Positions 56,201 through 64,000 of a DNA stretch of 64,000 bases are shown here, piece after piece. The notes under the pieces are model-generated. The model had not been told where the DNA came from. It saw nothing but the letters and a program-made list of their open reading frames with translations, and ran no database searches. Every line of letters starts with the position of its first letter. Positions within the stretch are counted from its first letter, which is position 1. The position numbers were made by a program, and so were the translations under genes. This stretch comes from Trissonchulus latispiculum (lineage: Eukaryota; Nematoda; Enoplea; Enoplida; Ironidae): positions 62,001-126,000 of the forward strand of contig JASAND010028788.1 of NCBI GenBank assembly GCA_030248195.1. The letters are read 5' to 3'.

Positions 56201-59200
56201 AAACTGAAACTGAAACTGAAACCATACCGGAATTTGGAGCTGGAAACGAAATGAAACTTAGTCGAAGTGAGAGCTGAAACTGAAACTGAAACTGAAACTG
56301 AAATTAAAATAGCTTTTGATCTGAAACTGAAACGGAAACTAGAACAGTTTTGGAGCTGAAACTGAAACTGAAACAGTTTCAGCTCCACACTGATGGTGAT
56401 TTCATAGTTCCAGTCGCCTCTAGACGCGCGTAGACGCACGTCGACGTGCGTAGACGCGCGTCGAAGCGCGTCAACGCTCTACACTGCCATGTCACATTTG
56501 GAGGCGTCGACGCGCGTCGACGCGCGTTGACGTACGTCTACGCGCGTAGACGCGCGTCGACGCCTCCAAACGTGACATCACGTCCTGGTGCTATGCTAGC
56601 ACTGGAAGCGTCGGCGAGCGTAGACGTGCGTCGACGCGCCCATTTGTAGCATGCCAGTTACGCGCATCGACGCACGTCGACGCGCGTTGATGCGCGCAAA
56701 ATGATATTGACGCTTGTAGACGCGCGTCGACGCGCGTACACCTGCGTTCGCGACAATGAAGGCACCTTGAGACTGAAACTAGTTTCAGCTCTCGCTGAAG
56801 CTGAAACTAGTTTCAGCTCTCGCTGAAGCTGAAACAGGTTTCAGCTCTAGCGTATGCATGCTAAGCATAGACGAGTGTCTCAAAAACTGGGCCCTGTTCC
56901 CAGCACGTAAAATGCCAGCCTTATAAATAAATATAAACGTTTGACTGGTGCTTTTACTGCTAAAATTGTACAGAACAGAGTGACAAGTAATGCACTACTA
57001 CAAGTAATTTACTGCACTAAAACGTTTGTATAATTTTAATAGTGCATTAAAATGTTAAAATACTACTGTATGACAATATTTATTTGATCTGTTTCCAATT
57101 TCTTTTTTCAGTATATTAACTAATCATTTTAAGATTTGCCCGACGACAACATTTCTTATAAAATCATTACATAAGGACAAGGAGCCATGCACCAACAACT
57201 AAAAAGAACCCCAAATATACGGATAATTAAATTGCTATGAATTCTTCCTTTTTAGATTGCTTAATTTTTTAGTGTAGATAGCCGCAGTTATAGAAGTGTC
57301 CAATAGGAAAGATTGAATGGTTTTACTTGAGTATTATATATTGTGCTTCATGTTCTTGATATTATCTAAAGAAAGAATTCACCAAGACACCAAAAATTCG
57401 CAGTGTCCTGCCTGCCACAGACAAAAATGTCTAATGAGATTATGTGAAAGTTCAGAATTAGGGGCGGAAACTAATTAATTTGATTAGCATAACATAAAGA
57501 TAACATAGAGAATAACAAAAGCTGAAACTCATTTTAGTCAGAGCTGAAACTGAAAACTATAAGACTTGGAGCTGAAACTGAAAACTATGAAAGACTTGGA
57601 GCTGAAACTGAAACTAAAGCTGAAACTAATTTTAGTCAGAGCTGAAACTGAAACTGAAACTATAACAAATTTGGAGCTGAAACTGAAACTGAAACTAGGC
57701 TAAACTACGAGCTGAAACTGAAACTGGAACTGAAACTGAAACTAGAACAAATTTTGAGCTGAAACTGAAACTGAAACTTGTCTGAAAGTGGAGCTGAAAC
57801 TGAAACTGAAACTAAATAGGCCAGCGTAAACATCACTATGGCTTAGCAGCAATAAGCTCTCTAGCTCGAATAAACTTACTTCGCGCTACCCTCGACTGGT
57901 GGGGTCAGTGACCTTAAAACTGCAGTTTTCGGAAACTACATGACACCTGAAGAAGAACGCCTATTGGATAGCTATAGCAGAGCTCTATGAACAATTTTAG
58001 GACCAAAAGCAGCACCGTACCACGTCTATGTCTTTCAATACAGTGGAACAAAGCCAAGAAGTAAAATTGGCCATTTAGCTGCCATGGCAAAATCGCAAAA
58101 ATGGACCTTACTCATTAAGCGCTCATCAAAACAAGCTGATATTTGCAGGTTTTACTATGCCTAGTAATCCTAATCAACTGGCCTAGTAAGAAGAAAATCG
58201 ATTTTTTCAGGTTGTCCGTTCTATATGCGAGCATCCCAGAAATCGACTCATACAAAAATCTTTGTGGGATATTTAAAATACGTATTTCTTTGACATGGTT
58301 TTATATACTAGACTAGTTGTAAAATATTTTGAGAAAATAAACGACTGTTTTTTGTCTTTCAGAAAGACCCTCCGCTTCCAAAGCCCACACATTGCATCAT
58401 CTATGTGGCCGAGACCTACCCGTCCTGGCAGGCACTGGTTCTGACTGAATTGGCAAATCTCTATAAGGTAGAAACTTTTTTATACTCTGCTTTTGATGGT
58501 CTGTGTTTCAAACAGGGCATAGTTTACCTTGACTGGCATTTACTGGCGAATTGGAAAGCAACCTCCCATCGTACTGGTGGGAGGAGGTTATGTTCGTTTT
58601 TGCTTCCCTTTTTAAGGTGCTGGTTTCCTATCGGGTATTTTTGACTCCTACGGCTTTAATCCTTTACGCAAAGGGCTAAAACTTGCGAAACAACCTATTT
58701 CCGTGCTCTTTAACATTCTAGAACCAGTCCCGCATTCTTAGGCCAAAAGATAAGAAAATTTTGGTTTTTGGCCTTAAGCTCCCAGTTGGTAGACAAGACA
58801 CGGGATTGGTTGGTATGGCTGGAAAGAGGACTCGAAAATGAACATTTTTGCTCTTACAACCTTTGAGCTATCTCCAGTGGTTAAGTCAGTATAAGCAAAA
58901 AACTTTTTAGGGTCAAAAAATGGCCATTTTCGAGGAAATCCGTTTTTTTCAAAATTACTGCCACATGTTAAGGGCAAAATTGGCTTAGTTATACTCAATC
59001 GATACATCTTCCAAATGCACATTTTATGAATGCCTATTAGCCGGACTTTATTGCTTTCAGCTAGAGATTTGGCCGAAAAACCATTTTGGCAAAACTGCTA
59101 TTATTTTGTTTCGAACATCGATTTCTCAAAAACTACTTGACGGATTCCGGAGATTTTCGGCAGAATCGAAATTCACACTTCTGCGGAGGGACGTTTTTCT

Positions 59201-62200
59201 TGGTTTGGGCTAAAACATATTGAGTAGCAAGAAAACTCAATGCGAAGTTGCGAAATTTCGTGTTACTGTGCATTTGGCTGATTTTCTCGACCGTTAAGAC
59301 CTGCTGAGCCAAATCCAAAAAAACGTCCCTCGGCCCATATGTCCTTCACATCGTGGCACAAAAAGAACTTTTGGCCGATTCTTCAGTTTTGAGAAATGAA
59401 TGTTCAAAAACTTTTGGTCTATGTTCACCCTGTTAGATGTCAGCTTGTCAGAAAATTTCTGCTATTTTTTGCTAATTTTGCCAGTTCTGTATGCCGTTGT
59501 GAATGTACAGATAATAAGCTTTAAAACGATGTATAAAGCTCTTTGCAACTCCCAAAATTGCGAAAGTTATAGCGTTTCAAAAAAAACACCACAAAAGCAC
59601 TGCACAAAAGGATACCACCACCTTAAGCCAGTTGTTAGTTTTTTAGCTTTTGGACAATTTTTCCAATAATTTTTTCTAGAAAATTGGTTCTTTCCTTTTT
59701 CGGATGAGGTCCTCCATCTAGTGTTTTAGAACGGCCGGGTGGAACCGGCCGGCGGCCGGCCGCCGGCCGCCGAAAAATGTCACCGGCCGGCCGTTGGCCG
59801 TTCCTAGCCGGCGGCTAGCAATACATATTTTTGAGTGTCTGAGCCAGAAAATTGCTAAATATTTAAATTATGCATTACAAAAACAATGAAAACAATTTTT
59901 ACCTTATCTACTTGGATAAAGTTCACCTTCAGTCTTAAATTTGTTTTGTAAATATTCGTAGCTCTGTTCAAATTGCAGTGTTAACTACAAATATTTGTGA
60001 TAGCCCGGCGGCCAACCGCCGGCCAACGGCCAGCCAGCGGCTGAACGGCCGAACGGCCAACGGCCGGCCGCCGGCCCGACGGCCAGACGCTCAGCCGGGC
60101 CGGCCGCCGGCTGCCCGGCCGTTCTAAAACACTACCCCCATCTCATTGATTCAGTGAATTCGTGTAGCTTTGGATGGATATTAAGTAGTTAATTTTCTAT
60201 TTCCTCTATTTTTCTAATTTTCTATTTCTATTTTCTGTTAGGGTCTATTTTATAATTTAGTTTTCCTTCATTTTTGTTTTTTTCAGCCTGGCGAGGGACT
60301 GCCGGACAACAAGGAAATTGCCCAACGTTTGGGCAGCATTCCTGACCTGAAAAAGTACATGAAGAAAGTGATGCCCTTTGCTCAGACTGTGATTGTAAGT
60401 TTCATGGAAAATATAACGAGCTGTGTGTTAAATAAAATGGAAAATATTTAATTTAAATTGATAAATTGAATAGCCTAAACAACTGAATTGAAATTTTTAG
60501 TTTGGTTCAGACGGTCTTTCTTTTATTAGAAAATTTTTGGCTGACTTTTTTTTATTCTGGGAACGTTCTCAATTTTTGATTTTGCTCGTTTTCTCGTTTT
60601 TTTTCCAGAAAGAACGCCTGGAAGGAATTTCGCCGATAGCTGCCCAGCTGTCTGGAGGGGAAGTTTTTCGTCTCACCTGTGAATTTGATCAACGACAAGC
60701 TCTGGAAGCCAATAGAGACTATCTGATAGCAACCCTGGAAGTTAGTGCTCAGAATTGTATTTTAGTACTGCCTTGCCTGCCTGTTATATTTTGGTTTGAA
60801 CGAGGTATTTTAGGATTTTTGTAATATTTTTATGATGTTTGATAACTAGAGTTTCGTGTGTTCAGTTCGACACTGAAACAACTTTTATGCATCATGGTGC
60901 TAAAAAGGTTGAAGTCTGCAAAGCTGAGTATTTTTAGAAAATATTTCCTGGTTGGGGATTTCGTGGGGGGAGTAAAATTTGTCAAAAATTAGTGCTTTGT
61001 CATAATATTTATTCTGGGGAAACACATAAACGTCATCCTGGATTTAGGCTTAAAATAGAGTACATTGTCAGGAAAAACATTTCCTACGAACCCTGCAAAG
61101 TTTTGAAAATTTGGCTTATTTTGCGACAGTTTGAGATCTGTGACGGGAAGGGGGGGGGAGTCGCAGAAATCACAGGAGGGACATGTCGGTAATAAAAGCT
61201 GTGAAAAATATCCTGAATTTTGAATTTGACAATTTGAATTGAGAATTGAGAATTTTGTCAATTTCATGTCAGCTCCCGGTAGCTTTTGGTGGCTCAGCGG
61301 TAGATCGTCTGCTTTGATGTTTTGCGGCCGGCGGTTCGATCTACGTCCTTGTCATTTTTTGCCAAACGTTCCTTTCTCGTATTTCATTTTTTCTTTATAA
61401 TAATACAAAATAATATAATTAATATTATAATAGAATATGTAATGTTTTGCCTCTTTGCCTACCTATTTATTAAAATCCCCCTTTTAGCGCTGCGTTGGTC
61501 TAACCGAGCCATATTTCAGTTATATTTACTGTCTGCAGCTTATTATTTTTGATTAATATTTAGTAATTGTCATGATCTAACTGCCACTTATTTTGTCGTT
61601 GCAGTTGGAAGATATCGAGATCAAGGATTCTTCTGAGGGCGGTCCGAAAGTGATGGACGACTGCACGCCTGGGAATCCGTTCTCTGTCTTCAGCTCTGAA
61701 GTACGATTTAGTCAACTCAAGTAGCAGCTGCATTGTGTGCTTTAATTGTATAGTTCTCAAGTACAATTTAGTGTGTTGTTGTGATACAAAGTACAGAAGT
61801 AATACGTATATGCTGTGTGCTGTATATGATGTCGTGATCTTGCGAGGTGCCAAACTAAGCAACCAAAGCTTATTTCGTCTCTGGTTCAGCCAAATTATTT
61901 CCATTTTATTTTTCATATTGTCAGTAGTTTTTTCGTCATTATTTTCAGGCCATGATTCGTGTTTCCTGCATCAATCCGCAGATGTGCAATGGTCTGTTTG
62001 AGGTGCAGGTCCCGGTTCTGAATGGGGATACCGTCCCAAAGTTGATCAGTCGTCTCCGACGTCATGCCAGGGTCAAAGGTGAGCGTTAACAGAATGATGC
62101 GCAGATGATAGAATTAATTCTTTAATTTATGATTTCTTTCTCTAAATTATTTTTAATTGGTCTGTCGAAGAAAGTGGGATTTACAGATTGCATAGCTGAA

Positions 62201-62735
62201 AATTGTACCCGTTTATGTTTTAACTCCAACGTTGCAGTAAACTTTTGTATATGACGGCTTGACTGAACTTAAAGCCAGTCGTGTAAGCTATTTATAGGTT
62301 GCAGGCAAAAATGAACTATGATTTTAGCATTGAGCAACTGTAGCTAATTTAGCTACACTACTTTTCTGTCATAACAAGTTTGGCGTTTTTGCTGATCGCT
62401 TTAAAAATCTTTAGGGTCCTTTGTCAGTTCTTTTGCTAAACGACACCAAATACAATCGTGCACTCTGTTTTGGGTTTAACTGGATCACGTCTAACTTCAT
62501 TTTAGCAAATAAAACCATTCAGCTGTACAGATACGAGGACCCAGTCTTGGGTCCGAGAAGAATTCCGTCCGTTGATAATCCTTTGGATGGAAAACTGGAA
62601 TTGTCCGGTTCTGATGGATTAGTGCTGACAATCGATGCTGATAGGAATCAGTTATCAGTGACACAGAAATCCTCAGAAAATGGTGGAGATTTGACTATAA
62701 ATGTTGGCAGTCAGATTGTCTATGTTGTCAGTTGA
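37751..62735 (+). CDS. LARS1: cytosolic leucyl-tRNA synthetase, 30 coding exons
   Basis: Class I synthetase that charges tRNA-Leu with leucine in the cytosol and hydrolyses mischarged products. Exons: 37751-37872, 38207-38294, 38798-38878, 39387-39527, 39758-39919, 40605-40717, 41189-41252, 44611-44678, 45026-45121, 46090-46225, 46351-46438, 46562-46638, 46930-46983, 47563-47703, 48254-48331, 48604-48689, 49021-49169, 49476-49611, 49732-50020, 50562-50625, 51005-51185, 51905-51995, 52527-52670, 54163-54300, 58363-58467, 60287-60394, 60609-60740, 61605-61700, 61949-62078, 62506-62735. They total 3588 nt: 1195 residues plus stop, against 1176 in human. All 29 introns are GT-AG and phases agree throughout. 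The largest introns are 24 (4.06 kb) and 7 (3.36 kb), both swollen by repeats. Several donors are weak (GTTTGA, GTTGGC, GTTCTG). In vertebrates this protein also acts as a leucine sensor for mTORC1; nothing in the sequence tests that here. Confidence 0.97.
41809..42425. repeat. 51-bp hairpin minisatellite, split by a SINE
   Basis: Units read GATAGAAACTAGATTCAGCG...TGAAAAT. Each holds an 11-bp stem (TTCAGCGCCGA / TCGGCGCTGAA) with loop ATAGGGAAAGCAG. About 1.5 units precede and 2.5 follow the inserted SINE. The loop word GAATAGGGAAA also occurs in the termini of the surrounding element. Confidence 0.85.
41891..42280 (+). mobile_element. 5-prime truncated tRNA-SINE in the minisatellite
   Basis: 390 bp matching the 3-prime two-thirds of the 551-1140 SINE (GGTACCCCCC, ATATACCAGCACTTCTGCAA, GGCTGAGTAGCCCGGCAATA) with an AAC tail. 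Perfect 12-bp duplication ATAGAAACTAGA at 41879-41890 and 42281-42292. The tRNA head is absent. Open frames inside are spurious. Confidence 0.92.
42833..43700 (+). repeat. 127-149-bp tandem array, about six copies
   Basis: GAGGGGTCCTCCAATGAC recurs at about 42866, 42993, 43142, 43281, 43418 and 43566. Each unit also has CTCACCAAGGGCTTTCAT, GATACCAAACTTGG, a TCGATTTTTG tract and GGACCGGTC...CCCTGGTCAGG. Near-continuous open frames across it are repeat artefacts. Confidence 0.9.
44491..44516. repeat. 26-nt perfect hairpin
   Basis: AGGTAGTGCGCG and its exact reverse complement separated by GA. Lies about 95 bp upstream of LARS1 exon 8 and marks the right end of the Helentron-like structure. Confidence 0.85.
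44611..48331 (+). CDS. LARS1: LARS1 exons 8-15: CP1 editing domain
   Basis: Residues 258-503. CP1 is the insert that hydrolyses mischarged tRNA-Leu. The threonine-rich editing motif reads [14 protein letters not shown] at 293-306. The second conserved block, [15 protein letters not shown] at 387-401, carries the aspartates that position the substrate amino group. AARNMSYQG and the LPML strand are in exons 10-11. All editing-site blocks known in this family are present, so proofreading should be intact. The exact domain edges are my estimate from the human protein. Confidence 0.92.
45620..45910 (+). repeat. CCGGCTTCGCCGG-family repeat, copy 2
   Basis: Colinear with 15690-15960, including the hairpin at 45705-45717 and the CCCATCGATGGG palindrome. 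In LARS1 intron 9. Confidence 0.7.
46768..46815 (-). repeat. tRNA-like fragment
   Basis: Minus strand GTGGCCTAATCGGCAGAGCG resembles a tRNA A box; the B-box side is degenerate (GGTGAACAGCC). Probably a SINE head remnant in LARS1 intron 12. Confidence 0.35.
47110..47290 (-). mobile_element. degenerate SINE fragment
   Basis: Matches 560-780 of the 551-1140 SINE on the same strand (AGTCATAGTATG, CAGTCCCACA, GGCGGTAAGACATCCATTAACTGC) with many differences. In LARS1 intron 13. Confidence 0.75.
48604..50020 (+). CDS. LARS1: LARS1 exons 16-19: second half of the catalytic fold
   Basis: Residues 504-723. CVVALCDQW leads back into the Rossmann fold, followed by [31 protein letters not shown] and the long exon 19 ([41 protein letters not shown]). 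Exon 19 ends exactly at the lysine that begins KMSKS, so that motif is split by intron 19. Confidence 0.95.
50562..52670 (+). CDS. LARS1: LARS1 exons 20-23: KMSKS and anticodon-binding region
   Basis: Exon 20 opens with MSKSTGNF, completing KMSKS at 723-727, the ATP-binding signature of class I synthetases. [16 protein letters not shown] and the helical anticodon-binding bundle follow ([42 protein letters not shown]). Residues run to about 883. Confidence 0.95.
51305..51545 (+). repeat. CCGGCTTCGCCGG-family repeat in LARS1 intron 21
   Basis: Colinear with 36460-36720 (TTTTTTGGGTTCCCAA, CCGGCTTCGCTGA, TTCCGTAAGAATAGCTATTT, CTTGCGTTTCTACGTGC). The hairpin has decayed here. C-run repeats follow to about 51720. 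Confidence 0.62.
53356..54120. mobile_element. 765-bp foldback element in LARS1 intron 23
   Basis: Inverted repeats of about 150 bp starting GGCTGTTGTACATTTTACGG, with perfect 8-bp duplication TTTATGGT (53348-53355, 54121-54128). GGGGACAG occurs near the outer end and again about 120 bp inside each arm. The interior is AT-rich and non-coding. The right edge is about 40 bp from exon 24, so the intron end that carries the branch point was partly rebuilt by the insertion. The 8-bp duplication suggests hAT. Confidence 0.88.
54163..62735 (+). CDS. LARS1: LARS1 exons 24-30: C-terminal extension
   Basis: Residues 884-1195, the eukaryotic C-terminal extension that contacts tRNA and partner proteins. 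Recognisable blocks: [17 protein letters not shown] (exon 25), [16 protein letters not shown] (exon 26), [18 protein letters not shown] (exon 27), and [12 protein letters not shown] with the final strands ending VYVVS (exon 30). Stop TGA is at 62733-62735. Exon 24 is flanked by two large foldback elements: 53356-54120 upstream and 54646-58218 downstream. Confidence 0.93.
54367..54480 (+). mobile_element. solo TIR of the 7.1-kb Mutator-like MITE
   Basis: Matches the right TIR 7437-7533 from CTGATTTA through GTCAGCCGATAGCGTGCAGA to ATACTCTTATGTATTACGTA. The other arm is absent. In LARS1 intron 24. Confidence 0.85.
55395..55560 (+). repeat. (TTTCAG)n hexamer array
   Basis: More than ten TTTCAG units in runs of three, separated by short spacers. 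The complementary CTGAAA runs dominate 56130-56400 and 57515-57825, with mixed runs at 56770-56850. On the transcribed strand TTTCAG matches the 3-prime splice-site consensus. Confidence 0.9.
56405..56755. repeat. CpG-rich GACGCGCGT array
   Basis: Dozens of near-palindromic units such as GTCGACGCGCGT, GTAGACGCGCGT and ACGCACGTCGAC, in both orientations. CpG density far exceeds the flanking AT-rich DNA. Confidence 0.85.
58790..59622 (-). mobile_element. TTAAGGTGGT-family element in LARS1 intron 25
   Basis: On the minus strand it begins GGTGGTGGTATCC after TTAA (59623-59626) and is colinear with 3455-4260. The other end is uncertain; a TTAA occurs at 58774-58777 but the adjoining bases do not match the first terminus. 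Confidence 0.6.
59719..60134. mobile_element. hAT-type MITE of GGCCGG repeats in LARS1 intron 25
   Basis: 416 bp, termini TAGTGTTTTAGAACGGCCGG inverted at the right end, flanked by CCTCCATC (59711-59718) and CCCCCATC (60135-60142), 8 bp with one mismatch. Subterminal regions are runs of GGCCGGCGGCCGGC; the centre is AT-rich. Confidence 0.86.
61281..61345 (+). repeat. tRNA-like sequence in LARS1 intron 27
   Basis: A-box-like TGGCTCAGCGG and B-box-like GGTTCGATCTA at tRNA spacing, but the T-arm stem does not pair. Either a tRNA pseudogene or a SINE head. Confidence 0.4.
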
Positions 62736-62838
62736 TGGTTAGGTTTTGTTTAGGAAATTTTTTGCTTTCGAATTGAATGTTGTTTGTTTTGGTGTTACAG
62801 TTTTTCAGGTAAATTTGCTTGTTAAACGGTTTGTGTTT

Positions 62839-62844
62839 AATAAA
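62839..62844 (+). terminator. candidate LARS1 polyadenylation signal AATAAA
   Basis: First AATAAA after the LARS1 stop, 104 nt downstream, followed by a T/G-rich stretch that would suit the downstream element. Assigned by position and motif only. Confidence 0.65.
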
Positions 62845-62849
62845 TTATT

Positions 62850-63730
62850 CTTGTTCCGGTTAGTTGGTTAGTAGGTGTTGTTGACCGGCCGGGTGAAAAA
62901 TAGTCAGGCAGGCCAGCAAACTTGCTCTCGGTCAGACGGCTGACAGGCCGGTTAACAGTGGTCTGTGGTAGGACTTAAATTTCAACGTTTAGTAGAATTT
63001 CTTCCGAAAATTTCTTCCGTGGGCCCATGCGGGCGTGGACGCAATTCTGTGACCGCAACGACCACAAATTTTCTTTTAATTTGCCTTCTAAAGTTCTAAG
63101 TCCTGTTTGTAGGCATTTTTATGCTAACCTTTATTTTAATATGCCTGTTCCTGACAAAAATAATTTTCTTTAACTGCTTCATTGTCAAAACAGTTGCAAT
63201 GTTTTCTAAATAAGTTTTATTTATATCCGTTGCCTCTACATAGCCGCACAATGAATTTTGAAATCCTGCAGTTTACTCCACTAAAAGCTTAAAAATTATT
63301 TTATACTGGCTGCAATGAAATCAAACCAGCCGAGTTTGGGTTGGGTGTCTTAACTGTTTTAAACAACTAATACTTTGTGCGTACAGAAATAACTTGTAAT
63401 ATATTTCAGGAATGACCGAATAAGGGTTAAAGAAAAAGTCAGGCTTCAAAAACATCTTGCTGAGAGCTGAAATTTACTGATTCGCTCTCAAGATCGAAAT
63501 GTTAAAAGAACCGTGACTGTGTACTCTACGTTTTGGAAAATTAAAATCATCCAAATTTAAAAATTCTGACGAAAATTACTTAATTAAATTTAATTAAATT
63601 AATTTAAAGAATTAGTTAATCTTTGCTTCAGAAACTTAGAATTGTTTAAACCCTGTTTTTACCTTGATTCAAAGTTTTATATTCTAATGTTGTAAACCCT
63701 AAAATGACATAGATGAATTGAGGATTTGAC
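62850..63730. other. DNA downstream of LARS1, no gene seen
   Basis: A short GGCCGG-containing patch at 62883-62960 recalls the 59.7-kb MITE but lacks its termini. The rest is AT-rich without supported features. Confidence 0.4.
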
Positions 63731-63968
63731 AATAGAGTTTCTGTATAGAAACCCTTTTCAGTCACAAGGTTTACTGTTCCTAAACATAGGTAGTCCTTGT
63801 TTTCCGCGGAATTTGAAATATGCAAATTAGTTAATATGCAAATTAGGCTGCCATGCTATATTAGGTTGCACTATATCACACGCAATTAGTGATTTTAAAG
63901 AGTTGGCGGCTTAAATCAACAACAGTAAACCTTGTGACTGAAAAGGGCTTCTATACAGAAACTCTATT
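63731..63968. mobile_element. short inverted-repeat element
   Basis: About 45-bp inverted ends: AATAGAGTTTCTGTATAGAA through CAGTCACAAGGTTTACTG at the left, mirrored at 63922-63968. The interior is unique. No certain target duplication. Confidence 0.75.
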
Positions 63969-64000
63969 TTCATGTCACTGTTGTTTACTGTTCCTGAACA

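Larger units (their letters stand above)
54646..58218. mobile_element. 3.57-kb foldback element in LARS1 intron 24
   Basis: Terminal inverted repeats of about 380 bp, CGGACAACCTTGAAAAATCG at 54646 mirrored to GGTTGTCCG at 58218; both contain CATGTAGTTTCCG and GGTCAGTGAC. Inside are three copies of a roughly 300-bp unit (55030-55370 and 55560-55905 direct; 55915-56135 inverted), hexamer CTGAAA/TTTCAG arrays and a CpG-rich array. It occupies most of the 4.06-kb intron. No ORF or target duplication was recognised. Confidence 0.85.

Overview
This is nuclear DNA from an intron-rich animal, most likely an invertebrate. Two conserved housekeeping genes can be rebuilt exon by exon with GT-AG introns in consistent phase, and everything around them is packed with small non-autonomous transposons. 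Nothing suggests bacterial, organellar or viral DNA. The species cannot be named from the sequence.

Layout. 1-7.1 kb: intergenic DNA with a tRNA-derived SINE, a 1.2-kb palindrome and AT-rich repeats. 7.55-19.69 kb, minus strand: alpha-SNAP (NAPA), 8 coding exons, 292 codons. 19.7-37.7 kb: the 18-kb gap between the two divergently transcribed genes, almost entirely repeats, including a nest of transposons inside transposons. 37.75-62.74 kb, plus strand: cytosolic leucyl-tRNA synthetase (LARS1), 30 coding exons, 1195 codons, with HLGH and KMSKS signatures, the CP1 editing insert and the C-terminal extension. 62.8-64 kb: downstream DNA with one short inverted-repeat element.

Both genes look functional: no stop codon, frameshift or missing signature was found. 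The products act in separate processes (SNARE recycling with NSF, and charging of tRNA-Leu); the shared intergenic region is the only link visible.

The unusual content is mobile DNA. By matching inverted termini and the short direct repeats beside them, I could delimit more than fifteen elements. The most striking is a G/C-run-rich family with CATAGGTGT termini and 8-bp target duplications (hAT-like), whose copies repeatedly insert into each other; two uninterrupted related copies elsewhere in the window act as empty sites. Others are a Mutator-like foldback element just after the alpha-SNAP stop codon, a 3.6-kb foldback element in LARS1 intron 24 carrying TTTCAG hexamer arrays and a CpG-rich array, a 0.77-kb foldback element ending about 40 bp before a LARS1 exon, and a 2.8-kb Helentron-like structure in LARS1 intron 7 with a hairpin minisatellite that a SINE later split. 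No transposase, reverse transcriptase or Rep/helicase coding sequence was recognised, so every mobile element here appears to depend on enzymes encoded elsewhere.
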